Assembly (NCBI GenBank): GCA_903915615.1 | Contig: CAIWTR010000485.1 | Span: 1-5,439 of the forward strand | DNA length: 5,439 bases | DNA from: an uncultured Armatimonadota bacterium | GTDB lineage: Bacteria > Armatimonadota > Armatimonadia > Armatimonadales > Armatimonadaceae | Direction: 5' to 3' | Shown: positions 1 to 5,439 of the stretch, one piece after another | Position numbering within the stretch: position 1 is the first letter of the stretch | Layout: the number at the start of each line of letters is the position of its first letter | Program-made: the position numbers and the translations under genes | Notes under the pieces: model-generated | The model's database searches: none | Told to the model about the DNA's origin: nothing | What the model saw: the letters and a program-made list of their open reading frames with translations, nothing else

Positions 1-416
1 ATAGTCAGGACATCAAAAAAGCGATTGATGAGTTCTGGGGCATACTCGCCGTGTACGGACTGCACGCGGACATTTACCATCCGGTGGGCCATTTCGAGTG
101 CAACCTTTGCAAACACCCGTTGCTGAAGGCGCTCGACGAGGGAGAGCTTCATGAGCTGGAGGATGCCCGTGACGACCATCCCGAAGAACACCAGAATCGT
201 CAACACTACCAGTGGCTGCACAAGAACACCCGCGGCGACGATGTTTACCAGGGCTTGGGTTGCGAGCGGAACGGCCAGCGCGGTCAACCCAGCCACCATA
301 GTGTAAGTGACCAGGACGATCATGTCCCCCCGCTCCTGCCGCATCAGGTAAAAGAAGCGCTGAAGCGCCGTCGGGTGAGCGTGGTGGTCAGTTGTTGTTT
401 CGTTGTGTTGGCTCAT
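1..416 (-). CDS. ABC exporter, N-terminal part of transmembrane domain (partial, runs off left edge)
   Basis: The minus strand is open from an ATG at 416 to the window edge, giving 138 residues with no stop. Seen: a hydrophilic, His-containing N-terminus (residues 1-31), two hydrophobic segments at about 32-57 and 64-88, then a charged helix (VERLQQRVFAK, 94-104) and the segment ELINRFFDVLT at 128-138. This pattern is that of the membrane domain of type 1 ABC exporters related to type I secretion/bacteriocin exporters. There is no N-terminal C39 peptidase domain before the first membrane helix. The ATPase domain, with Walker A/B and signature motifs, must lie beyond the edge. An AGGAA ribosome-binding site lies 7 nt before the ATG (complement of 424-428). 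The gene begins 21 bp after the TolC-family stop, so the two are almost certainly one operon and the product probably pumps a substrate from the cytoplasm towards that outer-membrane channel. The substrate cannot be told from this fragment. Confidence 0.85.
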   Translation of the reverse strand, partial: MSQHNETTTDHHAHPTALQRFFYLMRQERGDMIVLVTYTMVAGLTALAVPLATQALVNIVAAGVLVQPLVVLTILVFFGMVVTGILQLMKLSLVERLQQRVFAKVALEMAHRMVNVRVQSVHGEYAPELINRFFDVLT

Positions 417-437
417 CGTGGGGTTCCTACGGTTTCA

Positions 438-1841
438 TCAAAGCGCGATCGATGCTGCATCCAGGGCCAGGAGTGCCTGCTGGTATTCGAGTTGGATATC
501 AATGAGGCGGCCAATGGCCTCAGCGGTCGCGCGTTCGCGCTGGTTGACAAGGAAGAGAGTCGAGTCGCCTTCCGCGAAGCGTTTTCGTTCGCCTTCCTCA
601 AGTCGTTTGGCAAGGGCCACTTCCGCATCCGTTGCGTGAAATCGTTCAACCGCCGCAAGGATTGCCGACCAGGCATCATCGACTTCGAGCATCACCTGGC
701 GCTTGGTCAGCTCGCGGTCTTGGGTGAGTTTGATGGTTTTGGCGCGGGCGGTGTCCCGGCGACCGGATGCATCCCAGCGGCCCAACGGGACACTGAAGTT
801 GATACCAGCTTTGAGGGTTTCGCCAATCCCAAGGCGGCCCATATCCTGCCCAGGCTGAAGCACCAGACTGAGGTCTGGCCGGCCATCGTTTAGGGCAAGA
901 CGCTCATCTAGGGAAACAGCACCAAGCTGCAGTGCGATCGCGAGGATTTCCGGCCGCTTGGCGAGTGCACCCTCACGGCTTACTTGCAAACGTGCGACAT
1001 CCAGAAAGGCAGGAGCTGGCATTTCCGATGGAAGTTGCTCAGCAGCTGGTGGTGGAAGCGGTGTTCCATCATCCTGCCAAAGGTAGCCAGCAAGCTTGAT
1101 CGACGCCTTCTGGACATCCCGGTCAGCTTTGTTCAGACCCGCCTCGCGGCGGCGAACCTCCTGCTCGGCTTCTGTAACAGCAATCGGCGGCTGTGCACCA
1201 AGCTCAACTTCCCGTGCAATCTGCTTTGCCCGTAAGACGGCAAGTGCCAACAGATCCCGTGCAACGGTCAGTTTTCGCCCGGCTGCAACCCATTCCCAAT
1301 AGGCTCCACCTGCGGCAGCCTTGGATGCAACAATAACCTGAGTGATGGCCGCATCCGCGAGGGGAAGGCCAAGCTTTGCCTGAAGCTCGGCGATGCTCTT
1401 TTCGTTAACGCCAGCGCCACGGAGGAGCGGTAGTTTTATTCCGGCGTAGATAGTGCCATCGGAGCCAGTACTCGAAATTGGAGACTTGACAAGCCCAGAG
1501 TTGGCATCCCGGCCGACGAGAAGCTTGGCGCCACTGCGCATCGCCATTTCTACGGTTGCGGTTGAGATGCTTGCTTCGGCATTTTTCCCACGGCTGCTCG
1601 CACTGTTATAACTGAGGTACTCCAGTCCAACGCTGACCGTAGTGTCAAAGGCGCCTTGCTTTTCACGCAGCTTGCCGGCAGCGACCTGCCTTTCCTGCGC
1701 GATGCCCTTTACTTTTGGATACGCAGCCTCAACACGGCTAAGAACACCCGGAAGCGTGAGCTCCTTACGGGGAACCTGCGGCTCCCCACCCAAAGCCACC
1801 AGAAATGGCATTATCAGACAAATCACCGGGAAGGCATCCAT
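438..1841 (-). CDS. TolC-family outer-membrane efflux/secretion factor
   Basis: A protein of 467 residues, the usual size for an outer-membrane factor of tripartite export systems. Such proteins trimerise into a beta-barrel plus a long periplasmic alpha-helical tunnel. Seen: a hydrophobic N-terminal segment at about residues 4-19, consistent with a Sec signal although it lacks the usual basic residues; long Ala/Leu/Glu/Arg-rich helical stretches; a Pro-rich linker near the middle (TPLPPPAAEQLP); and a C-terminal AEGDSTLFLVNQRE at 423-436, a signature I recognise from TolC-like proteins of this type, preceded by EGERKRF. The internal repeat expected of two outer-membrane-factor halves is plausible but was not aligned. 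The ATG at 1841 is fixed by a strong AAGGAG 10 nt upstream and an in-frame TAA 18 nt upstream. It is the first gene of an operon with the ABC exporter. No lipobox cysteine follows the signal, so it is probably not a lipoprotein. Confidence 0.9.
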   Translation of the reverse strand: MDAFPVICLIMPFLVALGGEPQVPRKELTLPGVLSRVEAAYPKVKGIAQERQVAAGKLREKQGAFDTTVSVGLEYLSYNSASSRGKNAEASISTATVEMAMRSGAKLLVGRDANSGLVKSPISSTGSDGTIYAGIKLPLLRGAGVNEKSIAELQAKLGLPLADAAITQVIVASKAAAGGAYWEWVAAGRKLTVARDLLALAVLRAKQIAREVELGAQPPIAVTEAEQEVRRREAGLNKADRDVQKASIKLAGYLWQDDGTPLPPPAAEQLPSEMPAPAFLDVARLQVSREGALAKRPEILAIALQLGAVSLDERLALNDGRPDLSLVLQPGQDMGRLGIGETLKAGINFSVPLGRWDASGRRDTARAKTIKLTQDRELTKRQVMLEVDDAWSAILAAVERFHATDAEVALAKRLEEGERKRFAEGDSTLFLVNQRERATAEAIGRLIDIQLEYQQALLALDAASIAL

Positions 1842-1851
1842 TCTGCACCAT

Positions 1852-1857
1852 CTCCTT
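1852..1857 (-). promoter_or_regulatory. Shine-Dalgarno of the TolC-family gene
   Basis: On the minus strand the sequence reads AAGGAG, 10 nt before the ATG at 1841. It is the strongest ribosome-binding site in the window. It supports that start over the internal Met at residue 11, which would remove part of the signal segment. Confidence 0.75.
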
Positions 1858-2018
1858 TATAACAACGAATCAAGTGATACACAGCATCACCACAGCCTTA
1901 AGTCAAACGAATTCCATTGCGCAACGGTTCCCGGCCGGCAGTAAAAATGGTTATGCGATAATAGACGATCAAACGTCTTAAGATTCCGACATAGATTTAG
2001 ATTCCCGGTTTCTGCCAC
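1858..2018. other. Intergenic region between the export operon and tRNA-His
   Basis: No coding sequence is supported here on either strand; the reading frames that enter it are continuations of the antisense of the TolC-family gene. It contains the candidate minus-strand promoter described separately, an extended -10-like TGCGATAAT at 1954-1962 on the plus strand with no matching -35, and a short inverted repeat AGACG/CGTCT at 1963-1967 and 1974-1978 with a 6-nt loop. Neither of the last two is strong enough to name. Confidence 0.5.
1878..1906 (-). promoter_or_regulatory. Candidate sigma70-type promoter for the TolC/ABC operon
   Basis: On the minus strand, TTGACT (complement of 1901-1906) is followed after 17 bp by TGTGTA (complement of 1878-1883). 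The -35 box matches the consensus at five of six positions, the spacing is ideal, and the -10 box is weak. The predicted transcript start would lie about 30 nt upstream of the ATG at 1841, just ahead of the Shine-Dalgarno. Found by eye, and consensus rules in this lineage may differ. Confidence 0.4.
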
Positions 2019-2048
2019 TTGATACCGCTTGGAAGCGTATGGTAGACT
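2019..2048 (+). promoter_or_regulatory. Candidate promoter of tRNA-His
   Basis: TTGATA at 2019-2024 and TAGACT at 2043-2048 are separated by 18 bp. They match the sigma70 -35 and -10 consensus at five and four positions respectively. Transcription would begin around 2055, a few bases before the tRNA, as expected for a single-tRNA unit. Confidence 0.5.
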
Positions 2049-2060
2049 TTGTCGCTTCAT

Positions 2061-2135
2061 GGAGGGTGTAGCTCATTCGGTTAGAGCGTCAGATTGTGGC
2101 TCTGAAGGTAGTGGGTTCGATCCCCATCATCCTCC
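2061..2135 (+). tRNA. tRNA-His (anticodon GTG)
   Basis: A complete cloverleaf can be folded. The acceptor stem is 2062-2068 with 2128-2134 (seven pairs, one G-U). The D stem is GCTC/GAGC (2071-2074, 2084-2087). The anticodon stem TCAGA/TCTGA (2089-2093, 2101-2105) holds the loop TTGTGGC with GTG at 2096-2098. The T stem GTGGG/CCCAT (2111-2115, 2123-2127) holds the loop TTCGATC. The extra G at 2061 opposite C73 at 2135 is the encoded G-1:C73 pair specific to bacterial tRNA-His and the main identity element for histidyl-tRNA synthetase, so it agrees with the anticodon. The bases after C73 are CAT, so the 3' CCA is not encoded and must be added by a tRNA nucleotidyltransferase. The gene stands alone with its own promoter and terminator. 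Confidence 0.97.
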
Positions 2136-2142
2136 CATAAGC

Positions 2143-2177
2143 AAAACACCCCGATAGTAATGTCCGGGGTGTTTTTT
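2143..2177 (+). terminator. Rho-independent terminator after tRNA-His
   Basis: AAAACACCCCG (2143-2153) pairs perfectly with CGGGGTGTTTT (2165-2175) around an 11-nt loop. The run of six T is at 2172-2177. It starts 7 nt after the tRNA. Because the 5' arm begins with four A, the minus-strand transcript of the hairpin also ends in four U, so it may also stop the converging SDR-VOC transcript, whose last stop codon ends at 2200. Confidence 0.9.
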
Positions 2178-2199
2178 GATTTCTGGATGTTTTTGAAGG

Positions 2200-2613
2200 T
2201 CAGTTCGCCGTTCCATCCACATTGACTTGCCACGTAATCCCGAAGCGATCTTTGACTATCCCGTAGCCAACACTCCACGGAACTTCACTAAATGGCATCA
2301 CAATGGAACCGCCATTTGCTGCTAATGCATCGAATGCAGACTTGCCAGCATCAAAGTCGGTGACATTCCACGAGAGTGAAAATCCCTGCGGCGTCTCGAA
2401 CATTTCCGGGGCATGGTCGGATCCGTAAATGACAATCCCACCCGCAGTGAGCTCAGCGTGGATGACCTTCTCCCCCCAGCCATCCGGGACTGGGGATGGA
2501 CTGCCTTCGCCGTAGCGATTCACACCAGTCACAACACCACTGAAGAGCTCTGCGTAAAAGGTGAACGCTTCCTCACACGTCCCGGGAAATGCGAGGTAAG
2601 GATGGATTCTCGT
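2200..2613 (-). CDS. PhnB-like VOC family protein (start codon non-canonical; ACG proposed)
   Basis: Resembles the PhnB/YjdN group of the glyoxalase-bleomycin resistance (VOC) fold (PF06983 type), small cytoplasmic proteins whose reactions are mostly unknown. Recognisable pieces are IHPYLAF, CEEAFTFYAELFSG, VIHAELTAGGIVIYGSD, FSLSWNVTDFDAGKSAFDALA and MPFSEVPWSVGYGIVKDRFGITWQVN. The first usable start in this frame is GTG at 2532, which would begin inside the fold and discard the first strand and helix. The homologous sequence continues upstream to codons ACG-AGA-ATC-CAT-CCT-TAC, with a stop 7 codons further upstream (complement of 2632-2634) and no ATG, GTG or TTG in between. ACG at 2613 gives 137 residues, the family's normal length, beginning as (M)RIHPYLAF; it lies 4 nt after the SDR stop with AAGG about 11 nt upstream. 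Translation from ACG or ATC, re-initiation coupled to the SDR, or a start-codon mutation are all possible. VOC assignment is firm; the exact start is not. Confidence 0.8.
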   Translation of the reverse strand, partial: TRIHPYLAFPGTCEEAFTFYAELFSGVVTGVNRYGEGSPSPVPDGWGEKVIHAELTAGGIVIYGSDHAPEMFETPQGFSLSWNVTDFDAGKSAFDALAANGGSIVMPFSEVPWSVGYGIVKDRFGITWQVNVDGTAN

Positions 2614-2617
2614 TTGA

Positions 2618-3391
2618 TCAACAGCCTTGCGTTGTCATCCCGCCGTTTACGTGAATGTTCTGGCCTGTTACAAACGAGGATGCATCACTCGACAGATAAA
2701 TCGCAGTTCCGGAGACATCTTCAGGGATGCCCCAGCGGTCCAACGGAATCAGCACTCGGTAGCCAGGACCATCCGTGACGACTTCCTCGACGTGCCGCTC
2801 AACCGGAATCCAGCCTGGGGAGATCATGTTGACAGTGATGTTCCACGGGGCCAGCTCCTGCGACATCGAGCGGGTAAAGCCATTCTGGCCACTCTTTGCT
2901 GCTACATAGGGCACGAAATTCGGAACGGCACGCGCGACGACTTCGGAGCCGATATTGATGATGCGTCCCCACTTTTGTTCCTTCATGTGTGGCAGAACCG
3001 CACGCGTCAGCAGGAAGGGGCTGATGAGGAAGAAGTTAAGCATCGACTGGTAGAACTCAACCGAATACTCCTCAATTGGGAAGTGCGGCTGGTCGCAGGT
3101 TGCGTTGACAATAACGACATCTACGCCTCCGAGATCGCGCCCGATGTCACTGACCATTTGGTTGATCTGGCCTTCATCAATCACTGATGCCTTGTACAGC
3201 GCACCTTCGAGGCCCTCACCACGGAACTCAGCAAATGCCTTTGCTGCACGGGCATCATTGTTCGCATAGTTCATCGCCACTTTGGCACCCGCACGGCCGA
3301 GGGCAAACGCCATTGATTTACCCAAGCCGGTTGTGGAACCGGTAACCAGTACGACCTTGCCGGCGAGGTCAAAGAGATTGCGTGTAGACAT
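2618..3391 (-). CDS. SDR-family NAD(P)-dependent oxidoreductase
   Basis: A classical short-chain dehydrogenase/reductase of 257 residues, close to the usual 250. Seen: a Rossmann nucleotide-binding motif TGSTTGLG at residues 17-24 after GKVVLVTG; candidate catalytic residues N119, S149 (INIGSEV), Y162 and K166 (YVAAK), with the typical 13-residue Ser-Tyr spacing; PGWIPVERH at 192-200; and a C-terminal FVTGQNIHVNGGM. The structural NNAG motif is replaced by NATC at 96-99. The family reduces or oxidises carbonyl/alcohol groups with NAD(P)H; FabG-like reductases and sugar dehydrogenases are the nearest types, but the substrate cannot be inferred. The start MSTRNLFDLAGK (ATG at 3391) is preferred to a GTG at 3436 because it matches where the family begins; its Shine-Dalgarno is weak. 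The gene is upstream of, and 4 nt from, the proposed VOC start, and divergent from the DUF1501 gene. Confidence 0.9.
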   Translation of the reverse strand: MSTRNLFDLAGKVVLVTGSTTGLGKSMAFALGRAGAKVAMNYANNDARAAKAFAEFRGEGLEGALYKASVIDEGQINQMVSDIGRDLGGVDVVIVNATCDQPHFPIEEYSVEFYQSMLNFFLISPFLLTRAVLPHMKEQKWGRIINIGSEVVARAVPNFVPYVAAKSGQNGFTRSMSQELAPWNITVNMISPGWIPVERHVEEVVTDGPGYRVLIPLDRWGIPEDVSGTAIYLSSDASSFVTGQNIHVNGGMTTQGC

Positions 3392-3451
3392 AGGGTCAGT
3401 TTCGCCCGATGGGCATAATCTGTCAAGGAAATCCACCCAAGGTGCAAACCG

Positions 3452-3463
3452 TCTACCGGTAGA
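3452..3463. promoter_or_regulatory. Perfect 12-bp palindrome in the divergent intergenic region (candidate operator)
   Basis: TCTACCGGTAGA is identical to its own reverse complement and sits between the SDR start (3391) and the DUF1501 start (3491), 28 nt before the latter. A TAGAAT that could serve as a -10 for the DUF1501 gene overlaps it at 3460-3465, but no convincing -35 is present. Its position suggests a dimeric repressor or activator site. That is inference from symmetry and position only; no regulator gene lies next to it. Confidence 0.35.
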
Positions 3464-3476
3464 ATAAGGGACCGCC

Positions 3477-3481
3477 GGAGG
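3477..3481 (+). promoter_or_regulatory. Shine-Dalgarno of the DUF1501 gene
   Basis: GGAGG lies 9 nt before the ATG at 3491. It supports that start, which in turn places the twin-arginine motif at residues 9-10. Confidence 0.7.
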
Positions 3482-3490
3482 CTTCTAACA

Positions 3491-4909
3491 ATGCACGACC
3501 ATCGCCCTGTTTCCCGCCGCAACTTTATCGGTATCGGACTTGGCAGCACGATTGCTGCACTCGGGGGCACCGATGTTCTCGCTGCGCCACAAACCAATCC
3601 GACCGCCAAGGCCAAGCGCGTCCTCGTTATCTTTGAACAGGGTGGTATCAGCCATACGGATACATGGGATCCCAAACCCGATGCCCCTAGCGAACATCGG
3701 AGTCCATTCAAGACCATTTCAACCGTGGTCCCCGGGATGCAATTCACGGAGCTGCTTTCGAAGACCGCCAGAGTTGCAAACAAACTGACTGTTGTCCGGT
3801 GTATGACGCAGCCAACCGCTGGCATCGGTGATTCACACCCTAAGGGTTCCAAGTACATCTTCAGCGGGGAAGCTCCCGGTGGACCGGTGGACATGCCTGA
3901 TATCGGGTCGATTGTTGCGGCAAAGCTACGCTCCGATGCCCTTTACCTCCCGGCGAACATCCTTGTCCCCGGCAACTCCGAGCAGGCTGCCGAGTCCGCG
4001 CCAGGCTTCCTCCCCCCAGGTTATGCCGCATTTAGGACAACAGGCTCTCCCGCCGACCCTAAGTGGAAGGTTCCAAACCTAGGCCTGCTCGCGGGTATTG
4101 ATGAGCGCCGCTTCAAAGACCGCCAGGACCTCCTGTCACGGCTGGATATTGGGTTTACGCAGGGCGGACGGCCACGCGATGTCGAAGCGATGGACTCGCT
4201 TGTCCACCAAGCGGCCGACATGCTGACGAACCCGAAAACACGTGGGGCATTTGATTTAGGCAATGAGTCCGCGGCGATGCGCGAGCGTTACGGAACCGGG
4301 CACCGCGGACAGAGCTATCTCCTCGGCCGCAAGCTGATTGAGTCCGGCGTCCGCTATGTCACCGTCGACTGCCGCGAGCCATTTCATTCGCATGTCAATG
4401 GAAAGGCTGTCACCTACGATGGCGGCGGCAATATGAACTGGGATCACCACGATGCCATTTACTCCACAAGCCATACAAATATTCCAAATGGCGGTGCAGG
4501 CTCGGGGCGGTTTGGTATCGGTACGTGGCCGATGATGGGTTCGCTCGACCAGGCATTCAGTGCATTGATCGCAGATTTGGATCAGCGCGGATTGCTGGCC
4601 GACACGCTGGTTTGTCTCGTGACTGAGTTTGGCAGAACTCCCAAGGTCAATGACCGCCAGGGTCGCGACCACTGGACCCATGCTTTCTCGTTTGCTTTCG
4701 CCGGCGCTGGAGTTCCCGGAGGTCAGGTTGTTGGCTCGACGGACCGGGATGGCGGATTTATCACGAGCAGCAATGCCTACACCATCGAGGATTATGCGGC
4801 GAGTATCTTTGCAAAGGTTGGGATTGACCGTGCGCACCCGCTGCATACGCCGACGGGTCGTCCTGTGCCGATCGCCGGCAAGGGCCGCCCAATCCCCGAG
4901 CTGTTTTAG
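3491..4909 (+). CDS. DUF1501 protein with Tat signal (alkaline phosphatase/sulfatase-like fold)
   Basis: A protein of 472 residues matching the usual length of DUF1501 (PF07394) proteins, which are abundant in Planctomycetota and Verrucomicrobiota and related to the sulfatase/alkaline phosphatase superfamily. Their activity is not established. Seen: a twin-arginine signal SRRNFIGIG (RR at 9-10), a hydrophobic stretch and a likely cleavage site near VLAA (29-32), so it is expected to be folded in the cytoplasm and exported. The conserved blocks are GGISHTDTWDPKPDAP from residue 51, VPGMQFTELLSKTA, SHPKGSKYIFSG, EFGRTP at 379-384, GRDHW at 391-395, and the C-terminal GRPIPELF. The Asp/His/Glu residues in these blocks are the likely metal ligands. 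Unlike many relatives it has no adjacent DUF1549/DUF1553 (PSD-type) partner in view. It is divergent from the SDR gene, and its stop is 18 nt before the methyltransferase start with no terminator between them. Confidence 0.93.
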   Translation: MHDHRPVSRRNFIGIGLGSTIAALGGTDVLAAPQTNPTAKAKRVLVIFEQGGISHTDTWDPKPDAPSEHRSPFKTISTVVPGMQFTELLSKTARVANKLTVVRCMTQPTAGIGDSHPKGSKYIFSGEAPGGPVDMPDIGSIVAAKLRSDALYLPANILVPGNSEQAAESAPGFLPPGYAAFRTTGSPADPKWKVPNLGLLAGIDERRFKDRQDLLSRLDIGFTQGGRPRDVEAMDSLVHQAADMLTNPKTRGAFDLGNESAAMRERYGTGHRGQSYLLGRKLIESGVRYVTVDCREPFHSHVNGKAVTYDGGGNMNWDHHDAIYSTSHTNIPNGGAGSGRFGIGTWPMMGSLDQAFSALIADLDQRGLLADTLVCLVTEFGRTPKVNDRQGRDHWTHAFSFAFAGAGVPGGQVVGSTDRDGGFITSSNAYTIEDYAASIFAKVGIDRAHPLHTPTGRPVPIAGKGRPIPELF

Positions 4910-4927
4910 GAAGCCAGGCCAGCTAAG

Positions 4928-5439
4928 GTGATCAAATACCTCGGGTCCAAGCGGACATTGGTACCGCAGATAACCGACACGATTCAGGCGCTCAGTGGTG
5001 TCAAAAGCATCACAGACCTGTTTTCTGGCACCGCACGCGTCGGACATGGCCTCAAGGGCTTGGGCTATCGCATTCATTCGAATGATTTCCTTGCCTATGC
5101 CCACACACTGGCGCATTGCTATGTGCAGGCGGACAGACCGGATGTCATTGATGATGCATCCGCTGCCATCGAGATTCTGAATGCCCTCCCCGGTAAACCA
5201 GGCTACTTCACAGAAACGTATTGCTTGCAGAGCCGTTTTTTCCAGCCGGAGAATGGCGCCCGCGTGGATGCGATGCGCGATTACATCGACCAAATGGACC
5301 TCACCCCAGATGTCCGAGCGGTCGTCCTTGTGTCCTTAATGGAAGCGGCAGACAGAGTCGACAGCACGACAGGCCTGCAAATGGCCTATGTCAAGCAGTG
5401 GGCGCCGCGCTCATTCAACCCGGTTAGGCTTCGCCTCCC
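4928..5439 (+). CDS. D12-class DNA adenine (N6) methyltransferase, N-terminal part (partial, runs off right edge)
   Basis: From GTG at 4928 the frame stays open to the window edge, giving 170 residues. The family (PF02086 type, Dam-like) transfers a methyl group from S-adenosylmethionine to N6 of adenine in DNA. Seen: the opening MIKYLGSKR, which is the expected N-terminal motif X and fixes the start; DLFSGTARVG at residues 30-39, the SAM-binding motif I; a following ND at 52-53; then YFTETYCLQSRFFQPENGAR and SLMEAADRVDSTTGLQMAYVKQW, segments I recognise from this group. The catalytic DPPY-type motif IV is not reached before the edge, so activity cannot be judged. The ribosome-binding site is modest (AGG at 4916-4918, 9 nt from GTG). 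It probably shares a transcript with the DUF1501 gene. No restriction endonuclease gene is in view, so it may be an orphan methylase or the first gene of a restriction-modification unit lying to the right. The recognition sequence is unknown. Confidence 0.88.
   Translation, partial: MIKYLGSKRTLVPQITDTIQALSGVKSITDLFSGTARVGHGLKGLGYRIHSNDFLAYAHTLAHCYVQADRPDVIDDASAAIEILNALPGKPGYFTETYCLQSRFFQPENGARVDAMRDYIDQMDLTPDVRAVVLVSLMEAADRVDSTTGLQMAYVKQWAPRSFNPVRLRL

Noticed and set aside
51..893. 280-residue plus-strand reading frame
   Set aside because: It lies antisense to the ABC exporter and the 3' part of the TolC-family gene, both of which have clear family signatures and ribosome-binding sites. The translation is rich in His, Arg and Cys and resembles no family.
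1951..1978. Extended -10-like TGCGATAAT and the small AGACG/CGTCT inverted repeat
   Set aside because: There is no -35 at the right spacing, the arms are only 5 bp, and a better-placed promoter for the tRNA exists at 2019-2048.
2061..2135. tRNA-His as an integration site (att) for a mobile element
   Set aside because: I saw no repeat of the tRNA 3' end elsewhere in the window and no integrase gene.
2081..2278. 65-residue minus-strand reading frame
   Set aside because: It runs through the tRNA, the terminator and the end of the VOC gene, so coding is very unlikely.
2627..3187. 186-residue plus-strand reading frame
   Set aside because: It is the antisense of the SDR gene, with no ribosome-binding site noticed and no protein-like pattern.
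3271..3894. 207-residue minus-strand reading frame crossing the divergent promoter region
   Set aside because: It overlaps the starts of both the SDR and DUF1501 genes in the wrong frame or strand, and its sequence looks like out-of-frame translation.
4256..5293. 345-residue minus-strand reading frame
   Set aside because: It is antisense to the DUF1501 and methyltransferase genes, both recognised from conserved motifs. A long antisense frame is common opposite GC-rich coding DNA, and its translation has no recognisable domain.

Overview
The window is an ordinary-looking bacterial chromosome segment with moderate-to-high GC. It carries six protein genes (two of them cut by the window edges) and one tRNA. 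The best lineage hint is the stand-alone Tat-exported DUF1501 protein, a family most abundant in Planctomycetota and Verrucomicrobiota. The TolC/ABC pair adds that it is a Gram-negative, diderm cell. I lean towards a member of the Planctomycetota-Verrucomicrobiota superphylum. This is inference from gene types only.

Layout, left to right. (1) Positions 1-1841, minus strand: a two-gene export operon. A TolC-family outer-membrane factor (1841 to 438) is followed after 21 bp by an ABC exporter (416 to beyond the left edge). Upstream of the TolC gene are a strong Shine-Dalgarno and a plausible sigma70-type promoter. (2) Positions 1842-2060: an intergenic stretch with divergent promoters, one for the export operon and one for the tRNA. 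(3) Positions 2061-2135: tRNA-His(GTG) on the plus strand with encoded G-1 and C73, followed at once by a rho-independent terminator (2143-2177). (4) Positions 2200-3391, minus strand: an SDR-family oxidoreductase followed 4 nt later by a PhnB-like VOC protein. The VOC protein's homologous N-terminus extends past any normal start codon; its best-placed start is ACG. (5) Positions 3392-3490: a divergent intergenic region with a perfect 12-bp palindrome. (6) Positions 3491 to the right edge, plus strand: the DUF1501 protein and, 18 nt after its stop, the first 170 residues of a D12-class DNA adenine methyltransferase starting with GTG.

How the genes work together. The TolC and ABC proteins should be two of the three parts of a trans-envelope export channel; the periplasmic adaptor is not in view and could lie beyond the left edge. 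The SDR and VOC proteins are probably co-transcribed, but nothing here shows a shared pathway. DUF1501 and the methyltransferase are probably co-transcribed too, an odd pairing of an exported protein with a cytoplasmic DNA-modifying enzyme. I found no CRISPR array, insertion sequence, prophage gene or clearly new system. The points most worth a second look are the missing start codon of the VOC gene, the DUF1501-methyltransferase pairing, and the palindrome between the divergent operons.
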